A stretch of DNA of 64,000 nucleotides from Marinifilum sp. N1E240 (GCF_009295825.1 NZ_WHKF01000004.1:186001-250000); one strand, 5' to 3'; positions 24,349 to 34,539 are shown, counted from the first letter of the stretch. Translations and numbers: made by a program. The notes: generated from the sequence alone by a model not told the origin.

Positions 24349-25779
24349 ATGAAGAAGCTAAGTTATTTGCTAATTTTTTTTGCTATCGTAATTGCTGCTT
24401 GTCAGACAAAGGATGTAAAAAATAAAGAGATTAAGATTAGTCCTTTAGCAGAGGAAGTTAAAAATGAGTTTGTACGATCTTGGGAAGCTTATAAGAAATA
24501 CGCTTGGGGACATGATGTATTATTACCATTATCAAAATCATATCAAGATTGGTACAAAGAATCCTTACATATTTCGCCTATTGATGCCTACAGTACCATG
24601 AAAGTTATGGGATTGGATCAGCAAGCTAAGGAAGTTGAAAATTATTTGATCGATAGTATCACTTGGGATAAGGATTTGTTTGTTAAAACATTCGAGGTCA
24701 ATATTCGAATTATGGGAGGATTGTTGGCAATGTATGAATACAATCCTGATCCAAGGATACTTGAAAAAGCCGAAGATTTTGGAAAAAGAATGTTGAAAGC
24801 ATTCGACTCTCCAACAGGGATTCCATATTACTGGGTGAATTTGAAAACTGGAGAAACTAAAGGTGCTAAAATTAATTTGGCTGAAGCTGCTTCTTACATG
24901 TTTGAGTTGGGAATCTTGAGTTATTATACTGGTAATCCTATTTATTATCAAACTGCAAAGAAGGCAAATTTGGCTATTTGGGAGAGGCGTTCTGAATTGA
25001 ATTTGGTGGCTGATTTAATTGATGTGGAAACAGGCGAATGGTTAAACGATCATTCCCACATTTGCGCAGGAGCCGATTCATACTACGAATATTTGTATAA
25101 GAGTATGTTGCTATTCGGAGATAAGGATTCACAAAAAATGTGGGATGAAAGTATTGATGCTATCAACAAACATGTAGCAGAAGAAACAGATTTAACATTG
25201 TGGTATGGTCGTGTAAATATGCACACAGGCACTCGCGATTGTATCGATTCGCATTCAGGAAGACAATTTGCTAGTATTGTAACTTTGTACGATGCATTTT
25301 TCCAGTCAATTTTAGCCTTGGATGGTGATGTAAGAAGAGCAGAAAAAACTCAGAATACCTGGAATGGACTTTGGAATAAATATGGTTTAGAACCTATGAT
25401 CTATGATTACAAACAAGGAGAACCAACTTATCCTGTTTACGATTTAAATCCTGAAATTATTGAATCTGCATATTATTTATATCACATAACAGGTAAGAAA
25501 AAATATTACAATATGGTTGATCAGTATTGGTCAGATATTAAGAAATATTGTAGAACTGAAATTGCTTTTTCATCGGTGAATGATGTTAGAACAATGGAGA
25601 AAAAGGATTACATGCCAACCTTCTTTTTTGCAGAGACGTTGAAATATCTGTACTTGACTTTTACAGAAGAAACAGGAGTTTTTAATTTGGATGATTATGT
25701 GTTTAATACAGAAGCACATCCTTTTGCTAAAAAATCCTTTGATCCTGAAAAGGTGAAAAAGAATTTAGGTTTAGAATAA
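24349..25779 (+). CDS. Glycoside hydrolase family 47 (alpha-mannosidase-like) lipoprotein
   Basis: 476 residues from ATG 24349, which gives a lipoprotein signal (MKKLSYLLIFFAIVIAAC, Cys18); the frame is open upstream but only into AT-rich leader. The remainder follows the GH47/EDEM (alpha/alpha)7-barrel pattern: NLAEAASYMFELGILSYYTG (acid candidate Glu179), GADSYYEYLYKSMLLFGD (Asp243, Glu247), NPEIIESAYYLYHITG, MPTFFFAETLKYLYLTF, and VFNTEAHPF near the end, whose Thr binds calcium in known members. The family cuts alpha-1,2-mannose links. It probably acts on mannose-containing glycans in the periplasm or at the surface. An AraC regulator follows. Confidence 0.82.
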   Translation: MKKLSYLLIFFAIVIAACQTKDVKNKEIKISPLAEEVKNEFVRSWEAYKKYAWGHDVLLPLSKSYQDWYKESLHISPIDAYSTMKVMGLDQQAKEVENYLIDSITWDKDLFVKTFEVNIRIMGGLLAMYEYNPDPRILEKAEDFGKRMLKAFDSPTGIPYYWVNLKTGETKGAKINLAEAASYMFELGILSYYTGNPIYYQTAKKANLAIWERRSELNLVADLIDVETGEWLNDHSHICAGADSYYEYLYKSMLLFGDKDSQKMWDESIDAINKHVAEETDLTLWYGRVNMHTGTRDCIDSHSGRQFASIVTLYDAFFQSILALDGDVRRAEKTQNTWNGLWNKYGLEPMIYDYKQGEPTYPVYDLNPEIIESAYYLYHITGKKKYYNMVDQYWSDIKKYCRTEIAFSSVNDVRTMEKKDYMPTFFFAETLKYLYLTFTEETGVFNLDDYVFNTEAHPFAKKSFDPEKVKKNLGLE

Positions 25780-25802
25780 ACATAAAGAACCGTTTTTGAT
25801 GA

Positions 25803-25832
25803 GGGATTGTATTCAGATACAATCCCTTTTTA
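25803..25832 (+). terminator. Terminator after the GH47 gene
   Basis: GGGATTGTAT (25803-25812) pairs perfectly with ATACAATCCC (25817-25826), followed by a T-run. Confidence 0.85.
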
Positions 25833-25882
25833 TTTTTGAATAAATATTCTATTTTGTCGTGTATAAAATACTCCAAGATATT

Positions 25883-26716
25883 ATGAAGTTTAATCTGGAT
25901 TCTTTCCTGTCCAATTCCGAGGAGGTGTTTCATTTGGCACGAGTCACATTGCGTTCAAAAGGAGATATTGAAATGCATACGCATGATTATGCCGAAATTT
26001 TTTGGATTGAAGAAGGAGAGGGATATCATTTGATTAATGGAGAGAAAGTAAAAATATTTCCAGGTTATTTATGTACGCTTCGTCCTGAAGACAAGCATAC
26101 CTTTATTGCTAAATCAACGGCTAAAGGATTAACCATTACTAATCTGGCTTTTAAAAGCTCGACATTAGATTATTTTAGAAACAGATACTTTCCTGAAACG
26201 AACTTGTATTTTTGGAGCAAGAGTTATTTGCCTTTTAGTTTTAGAGTTCCTGCTGAAGAGTTGAGTTTATTATGTAGGAAAGCCGATCAGGTAATCAATC
26301 AAAGTAGGGAGTACATTCAATTGGATAGATTACTACTGTTTATTTTTGAAATAATTGAACCATCACACAAAAGCTATGATAATGAAATGCCTTATTGGCT
26401 TCAATCCGCTTTGGAAAATTACAATTCACCTGCTGTTTTTATTCAAGGTATTGAAGGTTTTTTGTCATTAACTAATAAATCCATCGATCATACCAATAGG
26501 ATAATTAAAAAATACACAGGAAAAACGCTTACCGAAACTATTAACTTGTCCAAGATCAAGTATGCTGCGCGTTTGCTGATCATGACCGATGCCTCTGTGA
26601 AAACAATTGCTTCTGATTGTGGTTATGGTAATATGGGATATTTCTATAGGGTCTTTAAAGCTCATTATAAAATGTCGCCTAAAGATTATCGAATCCATAA
26701 TAAGCGAATTGTATAA
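25883..26716 (+). CDS. AraC family transcriptional regulator with cupin sensor domain
   Basis: 277 residues from ATG 25883 (a GTG at 25859 is in frame but less likely). N-terminal cupin-type sensor (about 30-95, MHTHDYAEIFWIEEGEGYHL) and a C-terminal pair of helix-turn-helix motifs (about 190-275), including VKTIASDCGYGNMGYFYRVF and MSPKDYR. The histidine-rich HTHDYAE matches the sugar-sensing AraC/RhaS type. The neighbouring GH47 gene suggests control of a glycan-use function, an inference. A strong terminator separates the two genes. Confidence 0.88.
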   Translation: MKFNLDSFLSNSEEVFHLARVTLRSKGDIEMHTHDYAEIFWIEEGEGYHLINGEKVKIFPGYLCTLRPEDKHTFIAKSTAKGLTITNLAFKSSTLDYFRNRYFPETNLYFWSKSYLPFSFRVPAEELSLLCRKADQVINQSREYIQLDRLLLFIFEIIEPSHKSYDNEMPYWLQSALENYNSPAVFIQGIEGFLSLTNKSIDHTNRIIKKYTGKTLTETINLSKIKYAARLLIMTDASVKTIASDCGYGNMGYFYRVFKAHYKMSPKDYRIHNKRIV

Positions 26717-26717
26717 A

Positions 26718-26757
26718 AAGAGCCACAGTTAATACTGCAGCTCGCAATGTTTTTTAT
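26718..26757. terminator. Terminator between convergent AraC and peroxiredoxin genes
   Basis: GAGCCACAGT (26720-26729) pairs with ACTGCAGCTC (26734-26743) with two mismatches, and a T-run follows at 26750. Confidence 0.5.
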
Positions 26758-27335
26758 AAATGCATTAAAATGTCTTTTGCATTGGATCTGTTCTTGTAAT
26801 TTGGATCGTATTGCACATATTTTACTTTGCCATTTTTTCCAATAACATAAGTTGCAGGAACTGGAAGCATTTGATTATCGTTTCCATTAGAAACTGTCAA
26901 ATCAATACCATATTCTTTGTATTTTTTTTGCAGTTTCTCTGATAAAACAAAATCAACACCATACTCTTTCATAATTTTACTGTTTGCATCGTAAAGAATA
27001 GAGTATTCTGCACTTGTTTTCTCAATGGTTTTATCAACACTTAAAGGTATCTCAGGAGATATTGCAACAAGTCTCGCCCCCGCTTTTTTAAATTTTTCTA
27101 CATTCTCTTGTAGATGAGATAGATGTTTGTTGCACAAAGGACACCATTGTCCACGATAGAAAACGACTATTAATTGCTCATTGGCAAGAATGTCGTCACT
27201 TTTTACAATTGTTCCATTTTGATCTTTAGCAGTAAAAGATGGAGCCTTATCCCCAACATTAATACTGCTTTTTTCATTCTGACCAAAACTTGTAAAGCTG
27301 ATCAGTAGTATTGTTAATACTAATAAGTTTTTCAT
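26754..27335 (-). CDS. Exported peroxiredoxin-like (AhpC/TSA) protein
   Basis: 193 residues with a signal peptide (MKNLLVLTILLISFTSFGQ), so periplasmic. Thioredoxin-fold AhpC/TSA domain: GDKAPSFTAKDQNGTIV, LIVVFYRGQWCPLCNKHLSH and VPATYVIGKNGKVKYVQYDP. The CPLC pair follows a peroxiredoxin-like FYRGQW, the pattern of the peroxiredoxin-like group that reduces peroxides or disulfides. Its neighbour OsmC on the same strand has a related role, though a terminator lies between them. Confidence 0.85.
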   Translation of the reverse strand: MKNLLVLTILLISFTSFGQNEKSSINVGDKAPSFTAKDQNGTIVKSDDILANEQLIVVFYRGQWCPLCNKHLSHLQENVEKFKKAGARLVAISPEIPLSVDKTIEKTSAEYSILYDANSKIMKEYGVDFVLSEKLQKKYKEYGIDLTVSNGNDNQMLPVPATYVIGKNGKVKYVQYDPNYKNRSNAKDILMHL

Positions 27336-27514
27336 GATTTTTTAATTTTAATAATAAAATACAAATTAGTCTTTTATTTTTCAGCTAAACAATGGTTGGG
27401 GTATTTTTACAGCGTTAATGATTTGTTAATTATAGAATAGAGAACAAATATTGATTTGAAAAATCTGTTTTCGATATTATTAACTGTTACGTAAATGTGA
27501 TTTGTTATCGTATA

Positions 27515-27546
27515 AAAAAATCCCTTACCTATGGTAAGGGATTTGT
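27515..27546 (-). terminator. Terminator of the OsmC gene
   Basis: AAATCCCTTACC (27518-27529) pairs perfectly with GGTAAGGGATTT (27533-27544); a run of A on the plus strand gives the U-run on the minus strand. Confidence 0.85.
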
Positions 27547-27566
27547 GAAAGTATGTCGTATTCAAC

Positions 27567-27980
27567 TTATGCTTTCTGCATTTTTACAATTTTGTATGTA
27601 GTGTTAACACCAGCCTGATGAAATAGAACTCCTACAGGACACATCTTTAGTGTTTGTTCCAGACATTTCTTAATTTTTTCATCATTGGCTTCAGAATCAA
27701 TTCTTAACTCTACTTCTACATCCGTAAAAGTTGGAGCTCCATTTTGCTGTTGAGCTGTTGTGTCAACTTCTAAAGATGTAAACTCAATTCTCATCTTTTT
27801 AGCGACTACATTGAAGATAGTGTTTACACATCCAGAGTAGCTCATTAAGCACACTTCAAAAGCTGTTGCACCAAGATTTTCACCTCCTTTTCCATCAGGT
27901 AAATCAATTGTTATTTCGTGACCTCTGTTGTTGGTAATTATCGATGACATGCCTTTTGTCCAGGTAGTTGTTGCTTTCAT
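27567..27980 (-). CDS. OsmC family peroxide-detoxifying protein
   Basis: 137 residues. The fold is recognisable from ITIDLPDGKGGENLGATAFE at the front, EVCLMSYSGCVNTIFNVVAK with the first redox cysteine region, and LKMCPVGVLFHQAGVNTTYKI with the second. OsmC/Ohr proteins reduce organic hydroperoxides through paired cysteines in the cytoplasm. The extra Cys residues (VCLMSYSGC) and the usual Bacteroidota length fit the OsmC group rather than Ohr. It has its own -7 box and terminator. Confidence 0.87.
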   Translation of the reverse strand: MKATTTWTKGMSSIITNNRGHEITIDLPDGKGGENLGATAFEVCLMSYSGCVNTIFNVVAKKMRIEFTSLEVDTTAQQQNGAPTFTDVEVELRIDSEANDEKIKKCLEQTLKMCPVGVLFHQAGVNTTYKIVKMQKA

Positions 27981-28012
27981 ATTTATAATATTTTGTTTTT
28001 ACATTCAGCTGA

Positions 28013-28020
28013 CAAATGTA
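28013..28020 (-). promoter_or_regulatory. -7 box of the OsmC gene
   Basis: On the minus strand the bases read TACATTTG, an exact -7 match, 33 nt before the start codon. No -33 TTTG at 19 nt. Confidence 0.45.
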
Positions 28021-28185
28021 TATAAATATCCAGATGTATTGGGTCTGTAATTTCTAAAATTCTGTTAACATGAAATAAATCATGAAAATCTCCAATAATA
28101 TGTCAAGTTGACGGATATTTTTATCTTCTTCCAGACATTATTACAGTTTTTGGTAAATGGCAAATAAATTGAAGTGTATCAAGCG

Positions 28186-28193
28186 TAATTTTG
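28186..28193 (+). promoter_or_regulatory. -7 box upstream of clpB
   Basis: TAATTTTG fits TAnnTTTG, 71 nt before the ATG at 28264. There is no clear -33 box and no recognised heat-shock operator. Confidence 0.3.
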
Positions 28194-28263
28194 AGTTAGG
28201 AATTAATGTAGCGTAGATGATTAGTTTTTTCAATATTTTATCAGATAGTTACAAATTATTATT

Positions 28264-30861
28264 ATGGATATGAACTTTAATAATTTCACAATTAAATCGC
28301 AACAGACAATCGAAAAAGCATATCAGGTTGCACAGGGAAATCAGCAACAAGTCATTGAAACTGGTCACTTGTTGAAAGGGATTTTTTCGGAAGGAGAAAA
28401 TGTTGTTGGTTTTTTGATGAATAAACTGGGTGTGAATGTCCAAAATTTTATTGTAGTACTTGATAGAATTTTGGAGTCTTATCCAAAAATAAGCGGAGGA
28501 GATCCTTATTTGTCGAGAGATGCAAGAACAGTATTGCAAAATGCTACTGATATATCCAGAAAAATGGGCGATCAGTTTGTGTCTATCGAACACATTCTAC
28601 TTTCATTAGTTAAAGCGAAAGACCAGATTGCTCAACTGTTTAAGGATAATGGAATAAATGAAAAAGATCTTAATGCTACAATACAGGAATTGAGAAAAGG
28701 AGCAAAGGTTGTGTCGCAAACTGCAGAAGATACTTTCAATTCTTTAAGGCGTTTTGCAGTTGATTTGAACGAAAGAGCCCGAAATGGGAAATTGGATCCG
28801 GTAATAGGTCGTGACGAAGAGATCCGTAGGATTCTTCAAATTCTTTCACGAAGGACTAAAAATAATCCTATACTAATTGGAGAGCCTGGAGTGGGTAAAA
28901 CAGCCATTGCCGAAGGTTTGGCTCATCGAATTATTAAAGGGGATGTACCCGATAATTTGATAAGCAAGCAAATTTTCTCGCTTGATATGGGAGCTTTGAT
29001 CGCAGGTGCCAAATACAAAGGAGAGTTTGAAGAAAGACTTAAATCTGTTGTAAAAGAGGTGGTTGAATCTGATGGAGAGATCGTATTGTTTATTGATGAA
29101 ATTCATACCCTAGTAGGAGCTGGAAAAGGTGAAGGAGCGATGGATGCAGCTAATATTCTAAAACCGGCTTTGGCTCGTGGCGATTTACGTGCCATTGGTG
29201 CTACTACCTTAAATGAGTATCAAAAATATTTTGAGAAAGACAAAGCTTTGGAGCGTCGTTTCCAAAAAGTATTGGTTGAGGAACCCGACACTTTAAGTGC
29301 TATCTCTATACTTAGGGGATTAAAAGAACGATACGAGAATCATCATAAAGTACAAATTAAAGATGAGGCCATTATTGCTGCAGTGGAGTTATCGCAACGT
29401 TACATTTCCGATCGTTTTTTGCCAGATAAAGCCATTGATCTGATAGATGAAGCTGCTGCCAAGTTACGTTTGGAGATGAATTCTTTGCCTGAAGAGCTGG
29501 ATGAAATCGAACGCAAGATCAAGCAATTGGAAATTGAAAAATTGGCCATTCAACGTGAAGGAGATAGTAAAAAACAGGATGAATTGGCTAGAGAAATTGC
29601 AGAGCTGAATGATGAAAGGATAAAATATAGGACCAAGTGGGAAGCCGAAAGGGAAGTGATTGATGGTATTCAGAAGAATAAGGAAGAGCTTGAAAATTTA
29701 AAATATGAAGCTGAAAAAGCCGAACGTGAAGGAGATTACGGAAGAGTAGCCGAAATCCGCTATGGAAAATTAAAAGAGTTGGAAGAGGAAATCGAACATT
29801 TAAACGAAAAGCTGAAGCAGAATCAAAACTCCGATGCCTTGATTAAGGAAGAAGTTCGGAATGATGATATCGCGGAAGTTGTGTCTCGATGGACTGGCAT
29901 TCCTGTAAATCGAATGCTAAAAAGTGAGCGCCAAAAATTATTATCTCTTGAGGATGAATTGCACAAAAGAGTAATTGGACAGGAGGAAGCTATTACTGCC
30001 GTTGCAGATTCGGTGAGGAGAAGTAGAGCAGGTTTGCAAGATGTAAAGAGACCAATAGGATCTTTTATTTTTCTTGGAACTACAGGTGTTGGTAAAACCG
30101 AATTGGGCAAAGCCTTAGCTGAGTTTTTATTTGACGATGAAAATCAGATGACAAGAATTGATATGTCGGAATATCAGGAGAGACATTCTGTATCAAGATT
30201 GATTGGAGCTCCTCCCGGATATGTTGGCTATGATGAAGGTGGTCAGTTGACAGAATCAGTTCGTCGAAAACCATATTCCGTAGTTTTATTGGATGAAATA
30301 GAGAAGGCTCATCCTGATGTATTTAATATTCTTCTGCAAGTTCTTGATGATGGAAGATTGACAGATAATAAGGGGCGTGTGGTTGATTTTAAGAACACCA
30401 TCATAATAATGACTTCCAATGTTGGTTCACATTTAATTCAGGAAAAAATAGAGCAAATGACAAATGAAAATAAAGGAGAATTGCTTTGGCAAGTCAGAAC
30501 TGAGGTTCTTGATCTTTTAAAGAAAAGCATACGTCCCGAATTTTTGAATCGTTTAGATGAAACCATTGTATTTACACCTTTGGAAAGAGAGGAAGTGAAG
30601 AGAATTGTACAACTTCAATTTAAGACAGTTCAAGCAATGTTGGCGAAGAATGATATTCGTATCTCATTGAGTGAATCGGCGATTTATTTTCTTGGAAATT
30701 TGGGATTCGACCCGCAATTTGGAGCACGACCAATTAAGAGAGTCTTACAAAAACAGATCTTAAATGAGTTATCAAAACAAATACTGTCCGAAATCATTAC
30801 AGCACAACAGGAAATAATTATTGATATTGTGGGTGAAAGCATTGTATTTAGGAACGTTTAG
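28264..30861 (+). CDS. clpB: ClpB disaggregase ATPase
   Basis: 865 residues, standard for ClpB. N-terminal Clp_N repeats (about 1-150), first AAA+ domain with Walker [10 protein letters not shown] near 205 and Walker [15 protein letters not shown], the long coiled-coil M domain that defines ClpB (about 400-525, rich in E/K), and second AAA+ domain with Walker [10 protein letters not shown] near 605 and the sensor region FLNRLDE. With DnaK/DnaJ/GrpE it pulls proteins out of aggregates after heat stress. There is no ClpP-binding loop, which fits ClpB rather than ClpA or ClpC. It is a single gene with its own terminator. Confidence 0.97.
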   Translation: MDMNFNNFTIKSQQTIEKAYQVAQGNQQQVIETGHLLKGIFSEGENVVGFLMNKLGVNVQNFIVVLDRILESYPKISGGDPYLSRDARTVLQNATDISRKMGDQFVSIEHILLSLVKAKDQIAQLFKDNGINEKDLNATIQELRKGAKVVSQTAEDTFNSLRRFAVDLNERARNGKLDPVIGRDEEIRRILQILSRRTKNNPILIGEPGVGKTAIAEGLAHRIIKGDVPDNLISKQIFSLDMGALIAGAKYKGEFEERLKSVVKEVVESDGEIVLFIDEIHTLVGAGKGEGAMDAANILKPALARGDLRAIGATTLNEYQKYFEKDKALERRFQKVLVEEPDTLSAISILRGLKERYENHHKVQIKDEAIIAAVELSQRYISDRFLPDKAIDLIDEAAAKLRLEMNSLPEELDEIERKIKQLEIEKLAIQREGDSKKQDELAREIAELNDERIKYRTKWEAEREVIDGIQKNKEELENLKYEAEKAEREGDYGRVAEIRYGKLKELEEEIEHLNEKLKQNQNSDALIKEEVRNDDIAEVVSRWTGIPVNRMLKSERQKLLSLEDELHKRVIGQEEAITAVADSVRRSRAGLQDVKRPIGSFIFLGTTGVGKTELGKALAEFLFDDENQMTRIDMSEYQERHSVSRLIGAPPGYVGYDEGGQLTESVRRKPYSVVLLDEIEKAHPDVFNILLQVLDDGRLTDNKGRVVDFKNTIIIMTSNVGSHLIQEKIEQMTNENKGELLWQVRTEVLDLLKKSIRPEFLNRLDETIVFTPLEREEVKRIVQLQFKTVQAMLAKNDIRISLSESAIYFLGNLGFDPQFGARPIKRVLQKQILNELSKQILSEIITAQQEIIIDIVGESIVFRNV

Positions 30862-30895
30862 GAGTATTATGCATAAATTAATTCGATTTAAAATT

Positions 30896-30927
30896 AAAGC
30901 TCATCTTACAGGTGAGCTTTTTTTATT
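30896..30927 (+). terminator. Terminator after clpB
   Basis: AAAGCTCA (30896-30903) pairs with TGAGCTTT (30913-30920), followed by more T. Confidence 0.8.
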
Positions 30928-31065
30928 TTGGTAAAACATGTAAAAAAGCGGATTCAAAGTCGAGAAATTGACTTTGTCGAAAAATAACATAAGTATATCA
31001 TTGATCTGAAAAATAAATTATACTTTGGTCATTGAATTAATAAACCAATTAAACCATTTAATTTT

Positions 31066-32376
31066 ATGATTGCATTAGGAGTTATCGTTGTTATTTTAGG
31101 ACTAGTATTGTTGTTTTTAAAGCCATTTCTAGTAAGTAAGCTACAATTATTTTCGAAACTTACCGCTCGTTTTTCATTCGGAGTGATTGTTATGGGCTTC
31201 TTTATGATTATTATGCCATTTATGTTTTTTTGGGCAGAACCTGGATATCAGTATTTTGTTGTTTATCCTAATGGTGGTAAAGATGCTGTAATGACAGAAG
31301 GTATTAAATGGAGGGGATTTGCAAAAATCATACCTTGGCAAAAATACATTGATGTAAAAGTCGTAAGTAAAGGAGAAAAAAAAGATAATATCGAAGGTGT
31401 AATGAGTCCCATTCCAATTCGATTTATCGATCAGGTAACAGCGTCAGCAAAGTTATCAACTCGTTTTCAATTGCCAACAGATAAGGAATCGTTTATCGAA
31501 ATGGCGATTGAGTTTAGATCACTACAAAATTTAGCTCATAATACATTAATCCCTACGGTTCGTGAGGTTGTATCAAATACTGGGTATATGTTTGCGGCAC
31601 AGGATTATATTTCGGGTTCTGCATCCGATTTTAGGGTGGCAGTTGAAGACCAATTAAAAGCAGGAGCATATAGTGTTGAAAAGTTGGAGTACAGAGATAC
31701 GATCATATCAGCAATTGAAGAAGATAATCGAGCAGTAAAGGAAATTCAAACTCGTTATGAGGTAAAGAAGAGAAAAGATGCTAGTGGCAAATTGATCCGT
31801 ATTCCTCATGATATCAATGAAAATAATATTATTGTAGCACAGGTTATTGTTGATGATGTAATTTTGGAAGAGGTTTTTAAGAAAAGATTGGAAGCTCAGA
31901 GAGATGAATCGGCAAAAAGACAATTGGAGCAACAAAAAATTAAAACTGCGAAAGATGCTCAGGCGCGTATTGTTGCCGAAGGGGAAAGAGATAAGGCTGG
32001 TGAGCGTGTTACTCAGGAAAAAGAGCAGGTGAAAGCGTTGATTTCGATTGAAACCAAATTAAAGCAAGAGGAAACAAACAAGCGTTTGGCTGCAATAGCT
32101 TTAGAGACCGAAAAATTGAAATCTGCAGCTAAGAAAGTTGCTGCTGATGCTGAATCTTATCAGAATGCAAAATTAGTTTCTGCAGGTTTAACACCTCAGG
32201 AAAGAGCTCAAATAGAGAAAGAAATTGCAATTGGTGTAGCTAAAGAAATAGCTAAAATTAAATTCCCGGATGTAATGATTACAGGTGATGGAGGAAAGAA
32301 TGGAAAAATGCCTCTTGAATCACTGATAGGTGCTGCAATGGCTAAGCAGTTAATGGATACCCAATTGAAAAAATAA
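31066..32376 (+). CDS. SPFH/Band 7 (flotillin-like) membrane protein
   Basis: 436 residues. Two N-terminal hydrophobic helices (about 2-22 and 38-58) are followed by a Band 7 domain (about 70-270: YFVVYPNGGKDAVMTEGIKW, FIEMAIEFRSLQNLAHNTL). A long charged coiled coil comes next (about 275-375, RLEAQRDESAKRQLEQQKIK) and a short tail. SPFH proteins form ring-like assemblies that scaffold membrane domains and modulate proteases. The coiled coil is flotillin-like rather than HflK/C-like. No NfeD partner is adjacent, so the client is unknown. Confidence 0.85.
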   Translation: MIALGVIVVILGLVLLFLKPFLVSKLQLFSKLTARFSFGVIVMGFFMIIMPFMFFWAEPGYQYFVVYPNGGKDAVMTEGIKWRGFAKIIPWQKYIDVKVVSKGEKKDNIEGVMSPIPIRFIDQVTASAKLSTRFQLPTDKESFIEMAIEFRSLQNLAHNTLIPTVREVVSNTGYMFAAQDYISGSASDFRVAVEDQLKAGAYSVEKLEYRDTIISAIEEDNRAVKEIQTRYEVKKRKDASGKLIRIPHDINENNIIVAQVIVDDVILEEVFKKRLEAQRDESAKRQLEQQKIKTAKDAQARIVAEGERDKAGERVTQEKEQVKALISIETKLKQEETNKRLAAIALETEKLKSAAKKVAADAESYQNAKLVSAGLTPQERAQIEKEIAIGVAKEIAKIKFPDVMITGDGGKNGKMPLESLIGAAMAKQLMDTQLKK

Positions 32377-32402
32377 TCTTTTATATTTTTGAAATTCAGT
32401 TG

Positions 32403-32439
32403 AGACCTTTGTGGATTTATTCCCAAAGGTCTTTTTTTC
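32403..32439 (+). terminator. Terminator after the SPFH gene
   Basis: AGACCTTTG (32403-32411) pairs with CAAAGGTCT (32424-32432), followed by a run of T. Confidence 0.85.
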
Positions 32440-32577
32440 ATAAATTTACTGCAAACCATTGCAGTGATTTTTCGTTTGTTTTCCCTAAAGTTTTTAAGCT
32501 AAAGGACTTTTATTCCATTTCTTTGCTAAGTATATTTAATGTTGAAATCTGGAATAATAATATAAAATCACACCCAT

Positions 32578-34011
32578 ATGTCTTTAAGTGAATTAAAAAC
32601 TGCATGGCTTGATAACTATAAATCAGCTCCTGCTCAATTGGAAAAAATGAGCAATATTAAAGGTTTAATAAGTGCGTTTAATGCAAATGTTGATGCGGTA
32701 ATTAAGGTAAGCGGAAAAAGTATTGAAAAACTAATTATTGAAAATAATCTTAAGCTTGACTCTATTGTTTCGATAGGAGAGAAGGCAATCCGCACTAATG
32801 AAGATGCAATTAGAGGTTTTTTGAATTGCTTTAAAGGTGGTTTTGCTGAAGAATGGCTGATTGAGGAAGTTAAAGTGTTTGAGTGGTTGAATAAAAATGT
32901 TGGCTACGATAAAATGCAAATGGGTGGTCAAGGAGGAATTGTGGCTAATGTTATGGCAGTTTGCGGAGTGCAAAATGTTTATGTGCATTGTGCATCTGCG
33001 CCTAAAGAGCAAGCTCAGTTGTTTTTAAACCTTCCAAATCTTGTTACTACAAATGCAGATGGAGATATTCAGCAGGCTTCGAAGGTGGATAGAGCAAATG
33101 AGAATGCATTAATTCACTGGATTATTGAATTTGATAAGGGGGATACCATTACTGTTGATGGCGAAACTTATACCTGTCCTAAGGCAAATCGTTTTATTGC
33201 TACTTACGATCCTTTGAATTTCAAATTGCATGTGGATGAAAACTTTGACAAAAGAATGTCAAAAGAAGATATTAATCCTGAATACATTATCCTTTCCGGA
33301 TACCAAATGTTGCATGAGAATTTAGCGGATGGAACAAAAGGAGTCGATCGAATCGATCTTTCGAAAAAAATGATTGCTGATTGGAGAAAATCATGTCCAA
33401 ATAATCTATTGCATTTAGAGGTAGCATCAACGCAAGATAAGGTGGTTCGAAAACACTTAATTGATAGTTTGGTTGAAAGCGTAGATAGTCTCGGATTTAA
33501 TGAGCGGGAGTTAATTGATATCCTGGAAGTAATCGGAGAAGATGAGTTGGCAGCAAAATGTGATGAAAACACCAACTCTTCTAATTTGTTTGAGGGAATG
33601 TTGAAGATTTATGAATATACGAAATGTCCAAGAATGCAATTGCACATGTTTGGATTGTACGTAACCCTTCAGGAAAAAGGATTTAAGGTGAGTTCTTTAC
33701 AAAACCGAAATGGAATGCAATTGGCTGCTACCGTAGCTGCAGCAAAAGCAGGAACCGGTGCCATAGATACAAAAGATGTTTTGTTGTGGGCAAAAGATCA
33801 TAAAGTATCTGATGTGGGATTGAAAGAGCTTGAGTCCTTATCTGAAACGGTAAAACTACATTTAGGAGAAAATGATCTGTTATCAACAGGTATTTTCTCA
33901 AACGAGCAACTTGAAGTGATTGCTGTACCTACTATCTTAATTGAAAAACCAGTAACATTAGTGGGAATGGGAGATACTATTTCATCCGTTTCGCTTGTAG
34001 GTGCAGTTTAG
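32578..34011 (+). CDS. ADP-dependent glucokinase/phosphofructokinase family protein
   Basis: 477 residues. It matches the ADP-dependent sugar kinase family (ADPK, ribokinase fold): SAFNANVDAVIKV at the start, QMGGQGGIVANVMAVCG near 117 (sugar-binding motif) and VGMGDTISSVS near 463, whose Asp466 is the expected catalytic base. Enzymes of this family phosphorylate glucose or fructose-6-phosphate with ADP as donor, mostly in archaea and animals. A Bacteroidota copy is less common. Which sugar it uses cannot be read from the sequence. It is probably cytoplasmic and transcribed alone, with terminators on both sides. Confidence 0.8.
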   Translation: MSLSELKTAWLDNYKSAPAQLEKMSNIKGLISAFNANVDAVIKVSGKSIEKLIIENNLKLDSIVSIGEKAIRTNEDAIRGFLNCFKGGFAEEWLIEEVKVFEWLNKNVGYDKMQMGGQGGIVANVMAVCGVQNVYVHCASAPKEQAQLFLNLPNLVTTNADGDIQQASKVDRANENALIHWIIEFDKGDTITVDGETYTCPKANRFIATYDPLNFKLHVDENFDKRMSKEDINPEYIILSGYQMLHENLADGTKGVDRIDLSKKMIADWRKSCPNNLLHLEVASTQDKVVRKHLIDSLVESVDSLGFNERELIDILEVIGEDELAAKCDENTNSSNLFEGMLKIYEYTKCPRMQLHMFGLYVTLQEKGFKVSSLQNRNGMQLAATVAAAKAGTGAIDTKDVLLWAKDHKVSDVGLKELESLSETVKLHLGENDLLSTGIFSNEQLEVIAVPTILIEKPVTLVGMGDTISSVSLVGAV

Positions 34012-34033
34012 AATATAATTGTCAAAAATCGAA

Positions 34034-34075
34034 AAAGGAGTTCTTAAGCAATGCGCTTGATTGCTCCTTTTTTTA
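34034..34075 (+). terminator. Terminator after the ADP-dependent kinase
   Basis: AAAGGAG and CTCCTTT form the outer stem, with an alternative AGCAAT/ATTGCT inner stem, followed by seven T. Confidence 0.65.
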
Positions 34076-34080
34076 TGGCA

Positions 34081-34199
34081 AAAAAAAATAGCCTTGTGGT
34101 ACAAAGGCTATTTTATTCAGAACTGACTGTGTGGAACAGTTCAGGCTAACTCTAACACTAACATTATTTTACTAATCTAACTTACTACTATCTAAATTG
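34081..34199 (-). ncRNA. Predicted small RNA with GTTAG-rich body
   Basis: Read on the minus strand: -7 box TATCTTTG (34213-34206), a body with repeated GTTAG/ATTAG (GTTAGTGTTAGAGTTAG), a small stem, and a strong terminator (ATAGCCTTTGT/ACAAGGCTAT) followed by eight U (34088-34081). The layout matches the array units at 19921-20770, but base identity is low. Ends are estimates. It lies antisense to nothing annotated. Confidence 0.4.
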
Positions 34200-34539
34200 A
34201 TGATTCAAAGATAGAATTGATCTCTTAATTTTGATTTAATTAGCGATTAATAGCTTGTAGAAATGTATTAATCGGTAATTTTTATGAGTAGAAAAGTGTA
34301 AGTTGATTGACTTTTTAGAGTTGAAAAATATTCTATTAATTAATCGTGAAAAACCATTAACGGAAATAATTCTTTATTCAATCTAATGTTTTTATCCTTT
34401 GAAATGTATTTTTAGTTGATCAGTAAAATTAAAATAATTAAAACTATAATTTTTCAGAAAACGTTTGCGTAATCTAAAAAATTACACTTATATTGCGACG
34501 TATTTGAAAAGTAAGAACACAATTACCATTGTATACTTT

